Source: Lethocerus indicus
Taxonomy: Eukaryota; Arthropoda; Insecta; Hemiptera; Belostomatidae
Length of the DNA stretch: 64,000 nucleotides
Direction: 5' to 3'
Assembly (NCBI GenBank): GCA_019843655.1
Contig: JACDQD010000010.1
Coordinates: 2,587,637-2,651,636, forward strand
Positions 36,342 through 49,090 of this stretch are shown in pieces. The notes beneath the pieces were generated by a model that had not been told where the DNA came from, made no database searches, and saw nothing but the letters and a program-made list of their open reading frames with translations. How positions within the stretch are numbered: position 1 is the stretch's first letter; each line of letters begins with the position of its first letter. Position numbers and translations under genes: made by a program.

Positions 36342-39300
36342 AGATATTGCATCCACTTCCCCGGAACGACCTTCCCCTTGAAGCCAGCGCGTATTTGCCC
36401 AATCCCGGTCTAGTGCAGGAGCAACACGTGCGCACAGTGAGGTGAAAAGGGTTGTTACGTGGCGGCGGTAAATCAATTTCCGTGGCGTGCTTCGTGGCCG
36501 GCCGGATTACCGCTAAAACTGCCAGTCAAAGCCGGGGAAAAAGGGTGAAATAAACCGATCGTACCTATTTTCACCAGTCATAAGCCCCCGGCAAAGCTAT
36601 TCCTGTATGTACATTTCCTTTGCGGCTTTGCGGGAAGCGGGCGATTATGTTTTTTAAGGGGTTTGACGCGCGAGCGGTTGTGGGGTTGTGAGGGGGTGGT
36701 GGAAAATGCAATTTCCGATGGCATTTAACGCCCTCTCCCGTCCGGTCCCCTCGGAAAAACACCGGCAGGACCGATTGAGCCGACCGCATGATTTTATTGA
36801 CAAATTGCGCTCTCAAATTGCGTTCCATATTTCGACGAGGGATGCTGACGCAGTGGCAATATTGGCGCTGGAGTTCATATCTGGTTGGAAAATATGTCTA
36901 AGCGAGCTCTAAGCCAGGCAGAAATATCGTGCCAGATAACTTTTTTTAATGATACTTCATATTTAAAATCATATAAAATTCATTGCTATTACTATGGCTT
37001 TTCCTGTTTCGCTTATTTAGGGGTTTGAACGGTACAAAAATGATAAAACTAGCTTTCTGCTAAATATCAAGTCCGCGATAAAACTTTTTTTACAGTTTTA
37101 TTATGAAGTTCTCTCTCAAGGTTTCTTACGCGTTTTATGTCCATTTCTATTCTTGAAAATGCATTAATGCGAATGGGATTTTACTAATTCGGATTTCTTT
37201 TTCCCTTTGGTAATTGGAACACGGGGCTGGGTCTGTTTCTCTTGGCCGAAGATCCCCCCTAACGGTGGCAAATGTGCCGGCTCTGTTTGCGGGCTTCATG
37301 AGGCCAACCAATTAATTTCAGATTGAATCAGATAAGGGTGACTTCTCCGGGAGAGGTTGCCGCGGGACGCTTTAAATGTTAAGTTCGCGTGTAGAATCTC
37401 CGTCACTGGGAGGCGAGGATTTGCGCCAACCAGGCACTCCACTCCGGGGTCCGAAGTCCTTGACATTTCCAGTCGTCTGAGCTTTTATTCCCGCTTTCCA
37501 TTATACAGTATCCTCTCAAGGAAAATCGTATTTAATAATTCACGCTTTTCCTGCTCCCTGAGTCAACTCGCTCGGAAAATTCTATTAGGACGGGGAGAAA
37601 TTATCGATTTGAACACTATTTCGAACTTGACCGGGCGCATCCAGGAAATTACGTTGGTTTTGCATAAATTAATTATACATTCCCCTTGCACTACTCTCGG
37701 TTTAAACTCTTCAATCTCCCGATAATTAATGGAATAACCGATACGAATTGGCGACGAATTTATAGTTAATTTTCACGAAAATATGGAACCGGAATACATA
37801 AAATATTATGAACGAAATCAGCGCTTGGATAGAAAAATGATCTGTCTGTACCGTTTTTGCTCTTATTTTAAATTGTGAATATTCCCGCGAGTTGAGGCGA
37901 AAAGGGGTTCAAGTTTATAGGTTGGGAAACAGATTGTTTCAAAGTTCGAGCTCCAACAATAAGCGTTCAATCTAAAGCAGGACTATAAAATACTATTAAT
38001 ACTCGTGAGTGCCGTCGTTTAGTGTTATATACATTTCAATAATTATCCCTAATATAGTAATTTTATGCCGAGGGACCATAAAACCGGTCTCGATTAAACG
38101 GTTTTCAGTCAATCATCATTAAATACTGTATTTGAAATCAAGCCCTGACGTCCGCTCCTCCGTTTCGGCCTCATCACCCACTGACGTCTGCAGACTCGAT
38201 TAATTGTTCCCCGGATTCCCCACAGTCCCAGTACAGTTAAATTGTATTATTTTCCCGTTTAAGCGCTCCTGAAAACTGGGGACCGCGTGATGAACCGCGA
38301 GAAGTAGAGATTTTAATTGAATGAAACGCCCCGGCGGTTGAACTTCACCTCACACATCTGGGCCAGGAACAGATGGGCGGTTGAGAATGGAAACGAAAAT
38401 GACTTCACGTGGCGGAATATGCGCCGTTTAATGCGGAAGACGGATCTTGAGGATCATTTTATTCAGTAATTGTATAATTTAATTAAATTCGCGCATTAAG
38501 TCGGAAAATATTTTATTTATTTTCCAGACTAAATTATGTCTGGAGAGCGCGCTTATATAGTTCCACTATACCTCAAATTGTTGGGTCAACCTTTCCAGCA
38601 CATTCCTTCGACCAAAATGAATTTAGCCATATGTTATAATTATTAGAAATCACAGATATCTCATAATCACTTAGAAGGAAGTCTATGAAAGAGCATCTAT
38701 TGGCAATGTTACTGTTCTGTTACATTATACTATCCATATCTCCCAAACACACTGCTTTAATAATAATAGGTATTACGTACGACATGATATAAAACATTCG
38801 ATTCTATTGGTTTTGTATAGGAGGCGGTCTCTGCACTTTACTACCGTACAGGTCTTAATGGTATTTCAGGTACACTGCTTTTCAGGAAACTCTAAATTCG
38901 ATTTTCAGCTCGACAATCGTGGTTTGGACCCCGGGGGTGAGCGGGGAAAAGTTAGTGGCGTTTTGTCCCTTCGGTGTCGTCAATGGCGATTTCAGTTTGT
39001 CCTGGGCCCCGGAGATGGAAGCGAGAAGTTTAAAGTGCAGAGACTTCCTTGTAGAATTGCTCGCGACAATATTCAAGAGAGAAGTTGGGGCTTAGTTCGG
39101 GCCAAAACTTTGGGGAGCGGTCGCCGCTAGCGATACCGGGCTGCCGCCAGCAATAAACCCACCACTCCACGGTTTATCTTGTGACGTACGACGTTCTCTG
39201 CAAAAATGATTAATCGACAGATAAAGTTGAACTTTGCTGCAATCTCAAGTTGCATGAATTAATCATATTCTGTACGAATTATATTTTGTTAGCAATTTGA

Positions 39301-39470
39301 AATCGATACCTTCTCTGTTGATCGTAGTCAAACTGGGTAGTTAGCGAACATAATGCATTTTGTCGGAACTTAATCCGAAGATAGGATATTTCGAAAAAGT
39401 AATAAAAAAGGAACATCGTAATGACAATGCAGACAGGGTGACCCTCAGGCAATCGACATTCTTAGTTATC

Positions 39471-39504
39471 TCATTGTCTAGTTTATTCAACAAAGAGAGA
39501 CAAA
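39471..39504. repeat. direct repeat, left copy
   Basis: TCATTGTCTAG, TTTATTCAACAAAG and AGAGACAAAA closely match 40071-40103, exactly 600 bases away in the same orientation. The pair may flank an inserted element or mark a local duplication. Confidence 0.65.
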
Positions 39505-40070
39505 AGATTACATAGCGCTTTTATAATAATAGATATATCCTTCCACTATTTTATTCCCCTCACTACATTAATGATACCATACCCAGATATTCGAAAACAT
39601 TTTGGCCAACATATAATTTTCTTCGAAATTTTACAGTTATTAATCAATTGTATCATTAATTACAAGTGAGATTGTTATAATTTAACTGTCTGGGCGAAAC
39701 ATATTTCAGCAGGAGAAAATTGTTTTCCTTTATTAGTTTCAGTAGTTGAAACAAAATTGGGACTGAGCTTACCCTTAATCTCCTAACTAAATTTTTCTTT
39801 CAATGAAATTTCCATAAGCGGAGCTTTTCGCAAGCTGATCTTAAGCCCTTATACCTTAATTACATTGAAAGCCAATAACATCTCTGAGCACTTTAAAGTA
39901 AGGATAAGCCAACATTTGGAAGATAATCGTCCTTTAATTTCAGATTCCGGCCTCAGTCTGAGTTTAATAATGCTTAGAAGGTATTGCCCTTCCTCATTTC
40001 TGATCAATACTGATGAATAGTAGCTACATGAAAAAATTTGGAAAAGAAAACTGTTAGTCATTTAACCGCC

Positions 40071-40103
40071 TCACTGTCTAGCTAATTCAACAAGAGAGAC
40101 AAA
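40071..40103. repeat. direct repeat, right copy
   Basis: Right partner of 39471-39504, with about five differences over 34 positions by eye. The 570 bases between the two have no recognisable transposon features. Confidence 0.65.
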
Positions 40104-43010
40104 TGTTAAGAAGAATGATCAGATAGCCATTTGTAATATGTTTTATTTTTACATCTAAATGAGCCGTCAAAAACTTTTAAATTTAGTCAACCTCGAAGAG
40201 TTCTGGCTTCAGACTTACGAGGGTGAACTGAGTGATCCCTCCCCCGCCATCCCCAAATAAATTAATTGCCTTCAATCGATCTCAGTGTCCCTTCAGTGTA
40301 AAGACGTATAAATAATCGGCCTAGGATGATGTACTTTAGGCGGGAAGGATAAGACAGGTTATATTCGTGCCCGAGGGACCGTTACTGGCCTCTCATATTT
40401 CATATTGAACGCCTAAAGATAACAGCCAGAAATATTTTTTTGTTACCCTTAAAGGGGGAGGCACTTTATTTTCTTCAAAAAAGTACTTCATGTCACAGGA
40501 TTTATGTGATTTCATAAAAGTTGGTTCTTCTATGTATTTTTGGGCAGTAAAATATATTTAATTGAAGTTACTTCTATTTATTTTTTCTTAAATATATATA
40601 CATATTTTTCAGTTTTAAATGAGATAATTACTGTTAATGGATAACAGTGAATTTTAATCGGGGAAATATTGTGAACTATGCAGGAGCCATCTCCGGCATT
40701 ATTCTCGGGCTGATTGAATTAGAGCTAAAATAACTCCGGAGCGCTCTATAGATCTGTTTTCACGCGCTAGCTGCGGTACATAGATTATATCAAATATGTA
40801 AATATAATGGGCGGTCAGGGTAAATTAAGTCTGGACTGTCTTCAGACCTTTTCTCTCTTCCACGAATTCCATTATCGGAGGGCGCCACCTCTCCGGAAAA
40901 TTATACTTCGTAAATTGTATTTCCGGGCGCTTTTATTTTTCCAGGCCCTTATTGAATAATTTCTTTTTCGCCTAAAATGAATCTTGAGTCCCGTTAAGAG
41001 ACTTAACTGAAAGCTCCCGACACCAAAGCCGATTAGTGTCATCAGACGATTCCCCCTCTCTCATATTTCAGATTGAAAGGCTTAAAGAAATACAACGTAA
41101 ATATCCTTTATGTATTTTCATGCTTACACAGTTTGGTTATAAATTCATCGCAACAATTTGATCAAGTGCACTAGTATATGTAAAATGACAAAGGAAATCT
41201 CTGTTGACACCTATAGCGTTCTTTTAGTGTAGGTTAATTCTGCATAATGTAACAGAAATCTGTCAATATCCTTTCGACCTCATATGTTTCTGCGTTCTTA
41301 TTATTATTAATAATATTACTTATTAATATCGTATTACAAGTCCCCTTTTTCAATGTAGACAGTGTAATACCTCTGTGCAGTATCTCCCCGATTTTCCTTT
41401 CCGCGAGACTCTGCCAACAGCAAACGTATCCCGGGAGCATCTGTCGGTCCGATAAGGAGGCGACGATAAGTCAACGCGAAGTTGATCGATCGCGTCTGAA
41501 CTTAAAGCGTGCCAGAGACGCCAAGGTAATTTCTCCGACCCCTTCAACAGTTACTGTCGAGAGTTTCGCGCGATATGTCAGCGTCAAGCGGTATTTTGGG
41601 AGTTCGGGAATTGGGGATAACGGCGGGGGCGGTGAAACTTTTAAAGCGGCTACAATGTCAATAAAGATTGCTAAGTCGACGAACGGCAGGGTAAAATTAT
41701 TAGTCCGACTAATTATTAGTACTAAATTATTAGTGGTTTCCTCATCCGACAGGACTTCCTATCACCTGTTTTGTTACCTTCTATAGTTACCCGGTAAAGA
41801 CGAATATTCACACTATTCGCCAATTTCCAATTAAATAAAATTTCACATAATTGTTGTTCACAGTTACAGTTAATAATACTTAAGTTTTTACTTCCTATAA
41901 AAAATTTTAAAAAATATTTGTTTTGGGTTCTTATAAATTTTCTTATCATTATCAGTGCAAAATGTATAATCGTATAACTATAAGCATTAAAGCCTGCATG
42001 CTGTAAGCAAAATTAAGAACAGGACGAGAGCACAACTAAAGGATTATAGCCCGAGTTCCCTCCTCCCAAATGGAACTGGTGTTTTTGTGGGTGGAAAAAA
42101 GGGGCTTATGTTGAGAGTATAACTTGTGTCTTTCCAGAATTACTGTCACGATTTCAACTCCCGCCCGAGGATTCCGACAAGAGAATATTCACCTCAAGGT
42201 TACGGGCTGTACAAGCCGGCGAGGTGTTTTTATTCATGCGGAAAACACTGGGCCCGGTAAAATTTAGATTCAAGCACGGCCTACAGAATTGAATTAGAGG
42301 CCGAGTGAGCTACATCCCCGCCCCCCGCCCCCGCCCCTTATTTGAGTAACATACCAGTCTCATATTTCAGAAGGGATAAGGCAATATTGTCTTCTTTTCT
42401 TACGGCCCTACTGCTTTTTCTGTACTCTTATTTTTCCAGAATACCGGATTTTCACGACGTGATACTGCGCAAATCTTATTTCTTATTTGCGTGAATCTCC
42501 TGCAAATAGTGACTACGTTTTGTTCTTACATGCCTGTTAACATTCAACCCTGAACTATAATCAATAATTACATTTGTCATTATCGGCGATGTTCTTAACA
42601 TTATAAGGTTTATATTTTGATATCCGGTTAACAGATTTCAGTGTATTAACAAGTCTGTAACTTATAAGAGATTAGAAAAAGTGCATTTCCGTTTATACCT
42701 AGTATCATTGATACAAATAAATAAATATTTAAACTTTCGTCACTATATGCGTGATGTGTGTTTATACGTGTATTATACGCTTATGATAATTTGTCATGTG
42801 TTGTTGTTATTGTATTCACAATAGGAAATCACATTTGGAAATAATAACGGAAGAGTTTTTTTATGGGCTCCAATTTGTGTGGGAGAAATAAAATCTAGGA
42901 TTTCATACTTCCCTCGCTAGTTCCAAGTTAACAAGGAACCCCCAACCCCCCGACTGGGGGGACCGTTCGGTTTTGATGGGGGCGCGATTCGCGCGTGTTG
43001 TTTAGTCCGT

Positions 43011-43043
43011 GGGAGGCGGGGGCGGGGGCGGTGGCGGAGGGGA
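43011..43043 (+). other. G-quadruplex-prone G-rich run
   Basis: Repeated GGGGGC and GGCGG words give several G tracts with one-base to three-base loops. They are followed by a C-rich run at 43050-43060 that could fold back. A CCCCCC-GACT-GGGGGG hairpin lies just before it near 42946-42961. Confidence 0.6.
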
Positions 43044-46000
43044 GACAACCCCTCCCCCCCCGTCCTCATTCCCTTCTGCCGAGTCTAGCCGTAGGGGGGT
43101 AATTCCTCTTCTAGGTGGTCCAATAAATGTCAGAGCGGAGGCGTCACACGATAAAACAACCTTTTCCTTTCGGAAGTCCGAGGGGGGAAAACTCCGGCCG
43201 CGGAAAACAGGAAAATTATACGGACCGAGGCGACGGACCATAAAGCCGGCAAGGTCAACAGCCCCACCCCCCACGCCCAGCTTTCAGAGTTGCTAACCCC
43301 ATACATGCGAGAAGGGGCCACTGGCCTCTTTGAAATGAGGAAACTCATGTTTAAACTCGAGACAGTTAATTGTTATTTATTGACTTTATGAGACTGGAAT
43401 ATGACTGTCATAAGGTGGGTAAATCGGGGTACAGTCCGGTCAATCATGCCTACTGAAGCTGAGGAGTAATTATGGAACCGGTTGTCTCTTGTTAAAGGAG
43501 TCTAACATCTGAATCTACAATGGCATACATTTGTTTAGTCAACAAAGACCTTCGCTTGGAATAAACATCTTAGGTTCTTGATCTGGAGAGTTCGGAATAT
43601 CCAGAGTGCGTAGCCATTTTCTAAATTTCATAAATTCATTAAGACTGCTGTTAGGATTTTTTCTATTGTATTTTCCCGCCTAATCATTATTGCCAATACT
43701 ATTGGGTTTTATTGGAATCGTTCATGTTGGGGTAGTCTAGATCATTATCCCAACTGTTTGAGTATTCCGGTCTTGGGGTTAATGGCGGAAGCGCTCGGCG
43801 GGGAGCAAACCCGACCGACGACCAGCCCCAAACTTCACAATGGCCAAGACCGGTTTACCCCCAGGGTCTCATCTCCAATAATGGAATCATATATTCCCCT
43901 CCATTCGGTTATTTTGGATTTCGGGGTTGTGATCCAATTATCGAAGGGTGGGTGGTATTCGAGCATGGTTCTGAAATCATACGTCACTAATGATGGACAG
44001 TTTTCTTTATAAAAAAAAGCGAATGAGAATGCTTCCCTACTGCTTTCTCTTCCTCCTTTTTCTTAACTGCACAGAAAATTCCTTATAATTCCTTAATTTC
44101 TTATCAGAACTTTTTAATATACTTTATTAAAATTATTATATTTTTTCGGAAATTTCGCAACTCGGCTATTTAGAATATTTAGAAAATTAAATTGTATATC
44201 CTATTAAATAACTAAATTTCTCGAAGTTAGGGTAGCCGATAAAACCGTGTCATTCTCTTCACATTCCAAAATTTTATCTGAGGGTACAAATTCTCCTTTT
44301 AAACTTTCGCTTAAATCTTTATGTACTAATCTGTATGTGTTTAAAATCAATTATTTATTAACACACAATCAAAATAGACAAATATGAAGTATTACTAATA
44401 ATTATATTTTTGTGCATAGGTGTGTGCAGACTGAAGAAAATGCTCCAGCATCCAGTTAAGGTATGTTAACATTTCTCTTGTACTTCAGTTTTCCTGTGTT
44501 GACGCTTCTCAGAACGTCGGAAAATAAGTACGTCGAAATATACGGTCGAAACCGTCCTGAAACCATAAGTTTTGTAATGAAAACCTAATGAGGCTATTTT
44601 TAAAGGCTCATTTTCGTTAAACGCGTAAACAGAAATTATAACAATCGATTAAAAATGATTAATTTCAATTCAAATTATCGTTCTTTTTTGTGACGGTACA
44701 AACTTTCGATTATGAGGAATTTTCCGACAGTCAGAAATGCGTAATCCGATAGACGTCTTTGTGCATGTGCGACTTTTCTTTTTGTGAACAGAATCTCAAC
44801 AGCACGCCCCGAGCTGAAACAACTTCTCGTCTTTGCATGCGATATGTTCATGTATCATAAGAGTTTACGATCTACAAGTCAAAAGCAGACCTCTATTTTT
44901 ATTATTCACGATGCCCAATGTGTAGATTTGTTTTTCATCACAGTACACGGATATTCCGCTTATAAATACTCGGCGTAAATAAGTAACGTCAACACGGTTT
45001 ATTGTATAGTTGAAACTCATTGGATTTTGCGGAACGAATCGCGGGCTAAGTACTAAGTTCCGTGATGGGGAACGGGATGTCCCCCGGGGAGACGCCTCTA
45101 ACTTGATCAGTGTCCCCTTGGGGGAATTTTCATTATCGGGACATAACGATAACTTGTAGTTTGTCGGCCTGAAAGTTAGACTGCTTGCGACACTCCGTGG
45201 CCTCTTGGCATCGGCCAAGTTTCACCCGAGGTCCCCCACAACCGATAGATTCTCTCGGCAAAAACCCACCGCGTCTTCTCATCAGGTCTTAACTAAACCG
45301 GGTCGAACTAAACTGGAGGTGAAAGCAATTTTGGCATTTTTACGAACGGGTGTTTTAATACAGATTCGAGAAGTTAAAATTATGACTTAGTCTGCGAAAA
45401 CATAATGGGCAATATAATTCGCCGATGCGTTAAATTACCTTGCGTCTGGGCTTTCTATTATATCAAAAAATAAATAAATCGACGGCCCCGGTTCCGCCCA
45501 GATCTTGAACAGAATCTTCATATTCTGTTCTGAAAAATGTGAACGCAATTTGTTAGAAATTGGTAAAAATGACTGCCCATTTCTCGAAACGAGCTTTATT
45601 AACTGGGTGGCCGCCGCAAAAGAAAGACCGCCAAATGTCAGTTAAATTATGGGGGTGGGGGCTGGCTTATTTCACGCCTGGGGAAATTGCAGTGGCGCAT
45701 CAAATGGACCCGCTTGCTAGGAGATTTTTTAAATTTAATGTTAGCATCCGCGATTATTGTGATTAGGGCGTATGCAGTTTGGGGAAATGGCCCCAACACG
45801 AAGCCGCACGAGGCCGGCAGCAATGTATGCATATTCACTACTGCAGAGAAACGGGCATAATAACTGCAGTACAACGAAAAAATAGAAATTCTATTTAGCA
45901 CCCCGAGGGAACAGATTTAAATAAATATTATTTCATATTACATATTATATAATTTCCGATATTTCCACTTTCGGTGAAAACTTGAACAAATATTTGTTTG

Positions 46001-46350
46001 TATGTGCATGTGAGCGTGTTTCAGCAGAATTGTAGCAGTAATCGTTAAAACGTTAGGAAAATATTTTTTCTACATAAAATTTAAGTCTCATTTAAATTTG
46101 AGTCCCATTTATTTATCATTTACAAAACCTTCGGTCTGTTTAATATATTCTAAACTGGTTGAATAATGTTCCCGACCGAATATTCCAGTCCCCTCTGTGC
46201 CTCGTTGCCCAATAAACCGCAACGGTAAATGTGCATTTACCTTTGCTCAAAGTGCGTCCATTTAAAACACGGCGGGGGGATATTTCCCCCTTCAAATAAC
46301 CCTTCCGCGCGGAAAATTCGTGATTTGCATGAAAAGCGCGTTAGAAAAGC

Positions 46351-46405
46351 GGATAGAAAGAGATAGAGAAATAGAGAGGGAGAGAGAGAGCGAGAGAGGG
46401 AGAGA
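46351..46405 (+). repeat. degenerate GA-rich purine tract
   Basis: An almost pure purine run of GATAGA and GAGAGA words. It resembles GAGA-factor binding tracts but is more likely a degenerate microsatellite. Confidence 0.7.
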
Positions 46406-46860
46406 TTTTCCGAGAAATGGCTGGCCGCCGCCTGCGAACCGGCTCTTTCTTGAAGATAAAACTCGAAAGGGAAGGGAAAAAATTTTGAAGTGTTTTGAAG
46501 GACTAGTTCTCTCGAAATGGTCCCAAGATAAAAGAGGGCGGGCCGCAGAAATGCGCTCCCTCAACAATTCCTCTAGAAATAGACACGATTTGAAATGCCC
46601 GATGAAAGTTTCTTATATAAAGTTTCTCTAGGATGTCGCTTCTTTTAAAATCAAAATACACGTTATTTTTTACCGGACCTCCTTCATACTCAATGAGATA
46701 GACTTAAATTGGATTCTTTGCATAGTAATTCAATACTTTATTCACTCATAATGTTAATTATAACATATTATATCGGTTACAAGGCTCGTTGGTATTTATT
46801 TGAGGATAGGGGACGGTATATCATTAATTTCACTCCCCACGTCAATTTGGTTATATGCTA

Positions 46861-46903
46861 GTCCGGTTTCGAATTCTCGCCACCGTTGATAGACTCCTGT
46901 ACA
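46861..46903 (-). repeat. dispersed motif family 2, copy near 46.9 kb
   Basis: On the minus strand, GGTGGCGAGAATTCGAAACC is followed by GGAC. It matches the core of the family (TGGCGAG..CCGAAACC) with some divergence. Confidence 0.45.
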
Positions 46904-47550
46904 CTGTCCTTCACGGTTCCCGTCTCCATCGAAGTACCTTAAACTATATTGAAACAAGAACTGGAAATTATATCGTTAATTGATGAACACAATTTTTCAC
47001 ATTCTTCGAGGTCTTGGAAAATACGCACTTTAACACGCTTTTTAAAATTAATTTGTTAAAAAGTTGGGTTTTTTTGTAAACGATGTACTCTAACTTTCGA
47101 CTGAAATGTTACCGGCATTTCCGACAGGCCTCCACAGCTCACCTCTTGGATGGCTTCGGCGCTAATTAGTAATACCAATTTTGAGTCAATACCTGGCCCT
47201 AATGGATGGCCCGGCGGTGGGAGTCCGTCAGGGGAGTTACTACCGATCAACTTTAATTAATTAACGTCGTCGAGAGAGAGAAACCCTGGCTAACTCCAAG
47301 ATGGAAACTGTCCGCCCTCGGTTTATTTATTAGCCGAACTACCGTTGTGTCTAAACTTGCTGCGTCGGACCGCCTTAATGCGGTTTAGGCTCGGGGAGGC
47401 CTCAACCGGGCCTCCGTCAGACCTGCAATATTATTGTGGCTAGGGCTACACCGAAAGACCAAGTGTGTCTAGTCCATTGTTTATATTAGTCGCCGATTGT
47501 TCGGCTTACTGTTGCTTTATTAGTAGGTATTAGTAGGTAATAAACACAAC

Positions 47551-47616
47551 GCGCCAATGTAGTGACAACGGAAAACTACTGAAGATGGCAAGCTATCGAA
47601 ACCTAGCAGAAGACCA
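47551..47616 (+). repeat. dispersed motif family 2, plus-oriented copy
   Basis: It reads GCCAATGTAGTGACAACGG, then CTACTGAAGATGGCAAG, ATCGAAACCTAGC and AGAAGACC. It is the reverse-orientation match to the copy at 16219-16285 over most of its length. Confidence 0.6.
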
Positions 47617-48337
47617 TTTAAGGAATTAAGAATAACACAGAAGACCAGTATTGACTCTTTTAAAAACTATTAAGTTAATACGTAATTAAATTAGTGTTGA
47701 ATCGTTTGGCACTGCAGTTCAAGTAACCTCTTCCTAAGTACAGATCCTTAATCCTCATTTGTTCTTTACCTCGCTATAAATAAATTCCATTCCACAATTA
47801 CACACCATCCTAATTATATGGTCCAAAACCATAATTCTTAAATCAGTTCAATGCTTCCGTTATGGCATTCAATTAAAAACATCGCCACTCAGAAAAAATG
47901 CAAATTAAGGTATACAATTATTTATTTGGGTTAGACAAGTCTGTGGTTATAGGACTGAATCGTGGCCGGATTCCGGTAGCGGGCCGAGTAAATTTCAATT
48001 GCAAATTTGATTTGATAACGATTGGATCTCATTTCAGAACACTAATTAGAATTGCGTTAATTCGATGGACACGCGATTGATTTAAATGTTTTAATAAATG
48101 GGAACCAAAGACGTACAGTCCTCTGAGGGTGTCTATTTACATAAAAAACTGCGAATTATAAAAGTCGCTACATTCGGCATTGCGAAACTTAAAGGAAACA
48201 AACGTTTTCCCTATCGGCAAGAAGGACGGTGGCTCCCAGAGTATGTTATTTGTCTCTGGGACGGAATTATCTGATAAAAAGGGTTCGATTTTAGGCTCAG
48301 GTCGGTTGTAAAAGCGTCTCGAATATAAAATATTTAC

Positions 48338-48410
48338 CGGCAGTCCCAATGCCCGCGGTATCCAAGGCATCGACCCGTCCCTCAGTCGGGTCACGCTCTC
48401 AAAGCCCGCC
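48338..48410 (-). CDS. candidate first coding exon of the tetraspan gene
   Basis: A 73-base segment lies between a good acceptor (ATATATTTCAG) and donor (CCG|GTAAAT) and is open in only one frame. It ends in phase 0, exactly what the exon at 35144-35267 needs. It contains one ATG (48368-48370), giving MPWIPRALGLP before the junction. With VYFGVTVCMMANFM this would build a plausible first membrane helix. If spliced to the noncoding exon suggested at 53552, an in-frame TAA lies upstream of that ATG. The distance to the next exon (13 kb) and the lack of a family signature in this piece keep the call tentative. Confidence 0.28.
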
Positions 48411-49059
48411 CTGAAATATATGTCCTTATTATTTGAGGTAGTCGAGGCCCTCACTCGCCGTCGGAGGAGCAGCATTGAAATGGAGTAGGCGATGTGATTT
48501 GTCTTCCTTTCTTTCTCCTGCCGCCGTATATATTTATACGGCCGGCAAGACCTCCGCAGCAACGATAACACGCCCGGCCTGTTGGGGGCCATTCATTACG
48601 CGGTCCTCCAGAATAATGGTGTTAATTTTGTATGGAATATCCTACCGAACGATTTTACTCCCCCGGGGGATAACGAGTAAACAAGCTCGGTTACTTTATA
48701 TATCTGGTTTTCCTGCTATCTTAAAAATGGATAACATAATTCATTATGGTGAACGATTCGTTACTTTACTTTGTTTTTCTCTGCATTTGTTTATCGCGCG
48801 GGCATTGATATCCGGGAGTTATTCTAATTTAACTATACTTGATCCCCGGAGGGTATCAACCTTTCCTTCAGAACTTTCTAATTATTTCTACTTATCACTC
48901 TAAGGAGGAATATATATAGATATAGATCAGGGTAGTGTTAGCAGCGATTAGCCTAGAGAATCAATTTAAATTATATTTATACGAGGTATACGAAGATTTG
49001 GAATATCATCACTGGTGTTATTATTGTTTCCCGTCGCTTCCCCAGGATCTTCTCTCTGG

Positions 49060-49090
49060 CGGGTTTTGGGTTCTCGCCACCACCAATAGA
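49060..49090 (-). repeat. dispersed motif family 2, copy near 49.1 kb
   Basis: On the minus strand, TGGTGGCGAGAACCCAAAAC is followed by CCGCC. It is a diverged copy sharing the TGGCGAGAA..CC core. Confidence 0.4.

Larger units (their letters stand above)
35268..48337 (-). other. region upstream of the first secure exon, probably intron
   Basis: About 13 kb with no secure exon on either strand. If the candidate exon at 48338-48410 is real, this is one intron. It holds a 41-base minisatellite (36221-36341), a direct-repeat pair (39471 and 40071), a G-rich run near 43011, a purine tract near 46351 and dispersed motif copies at 46.9 and 47.6 kb. Confidence 0.4.

Noticed and set aside
44416..44461. 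Tiny plus-strand exon-like segment before GTATGT
   Set aside because: The frame is ambiguous and it has no partner exons on the plus strand.
45436..45523. Splice-bounded open segment on the minus strand (MKILFKIWAEPG...)
   Set aside because: The acceptor TTTTTCAG and donor AAG|GTAATT are good. However, it ends in phase 2 and cannot join the phase-0 exon at 35267, and the product has no family pattern.
47151..47203. Short segment before a GAG|GTGAGC donor (VLLISAEAIQE)
   Set aside because: The phase fits the exon at 35267 and it is partly hydrophobic, but no acceptor with a pyrimidine tract precedes it.
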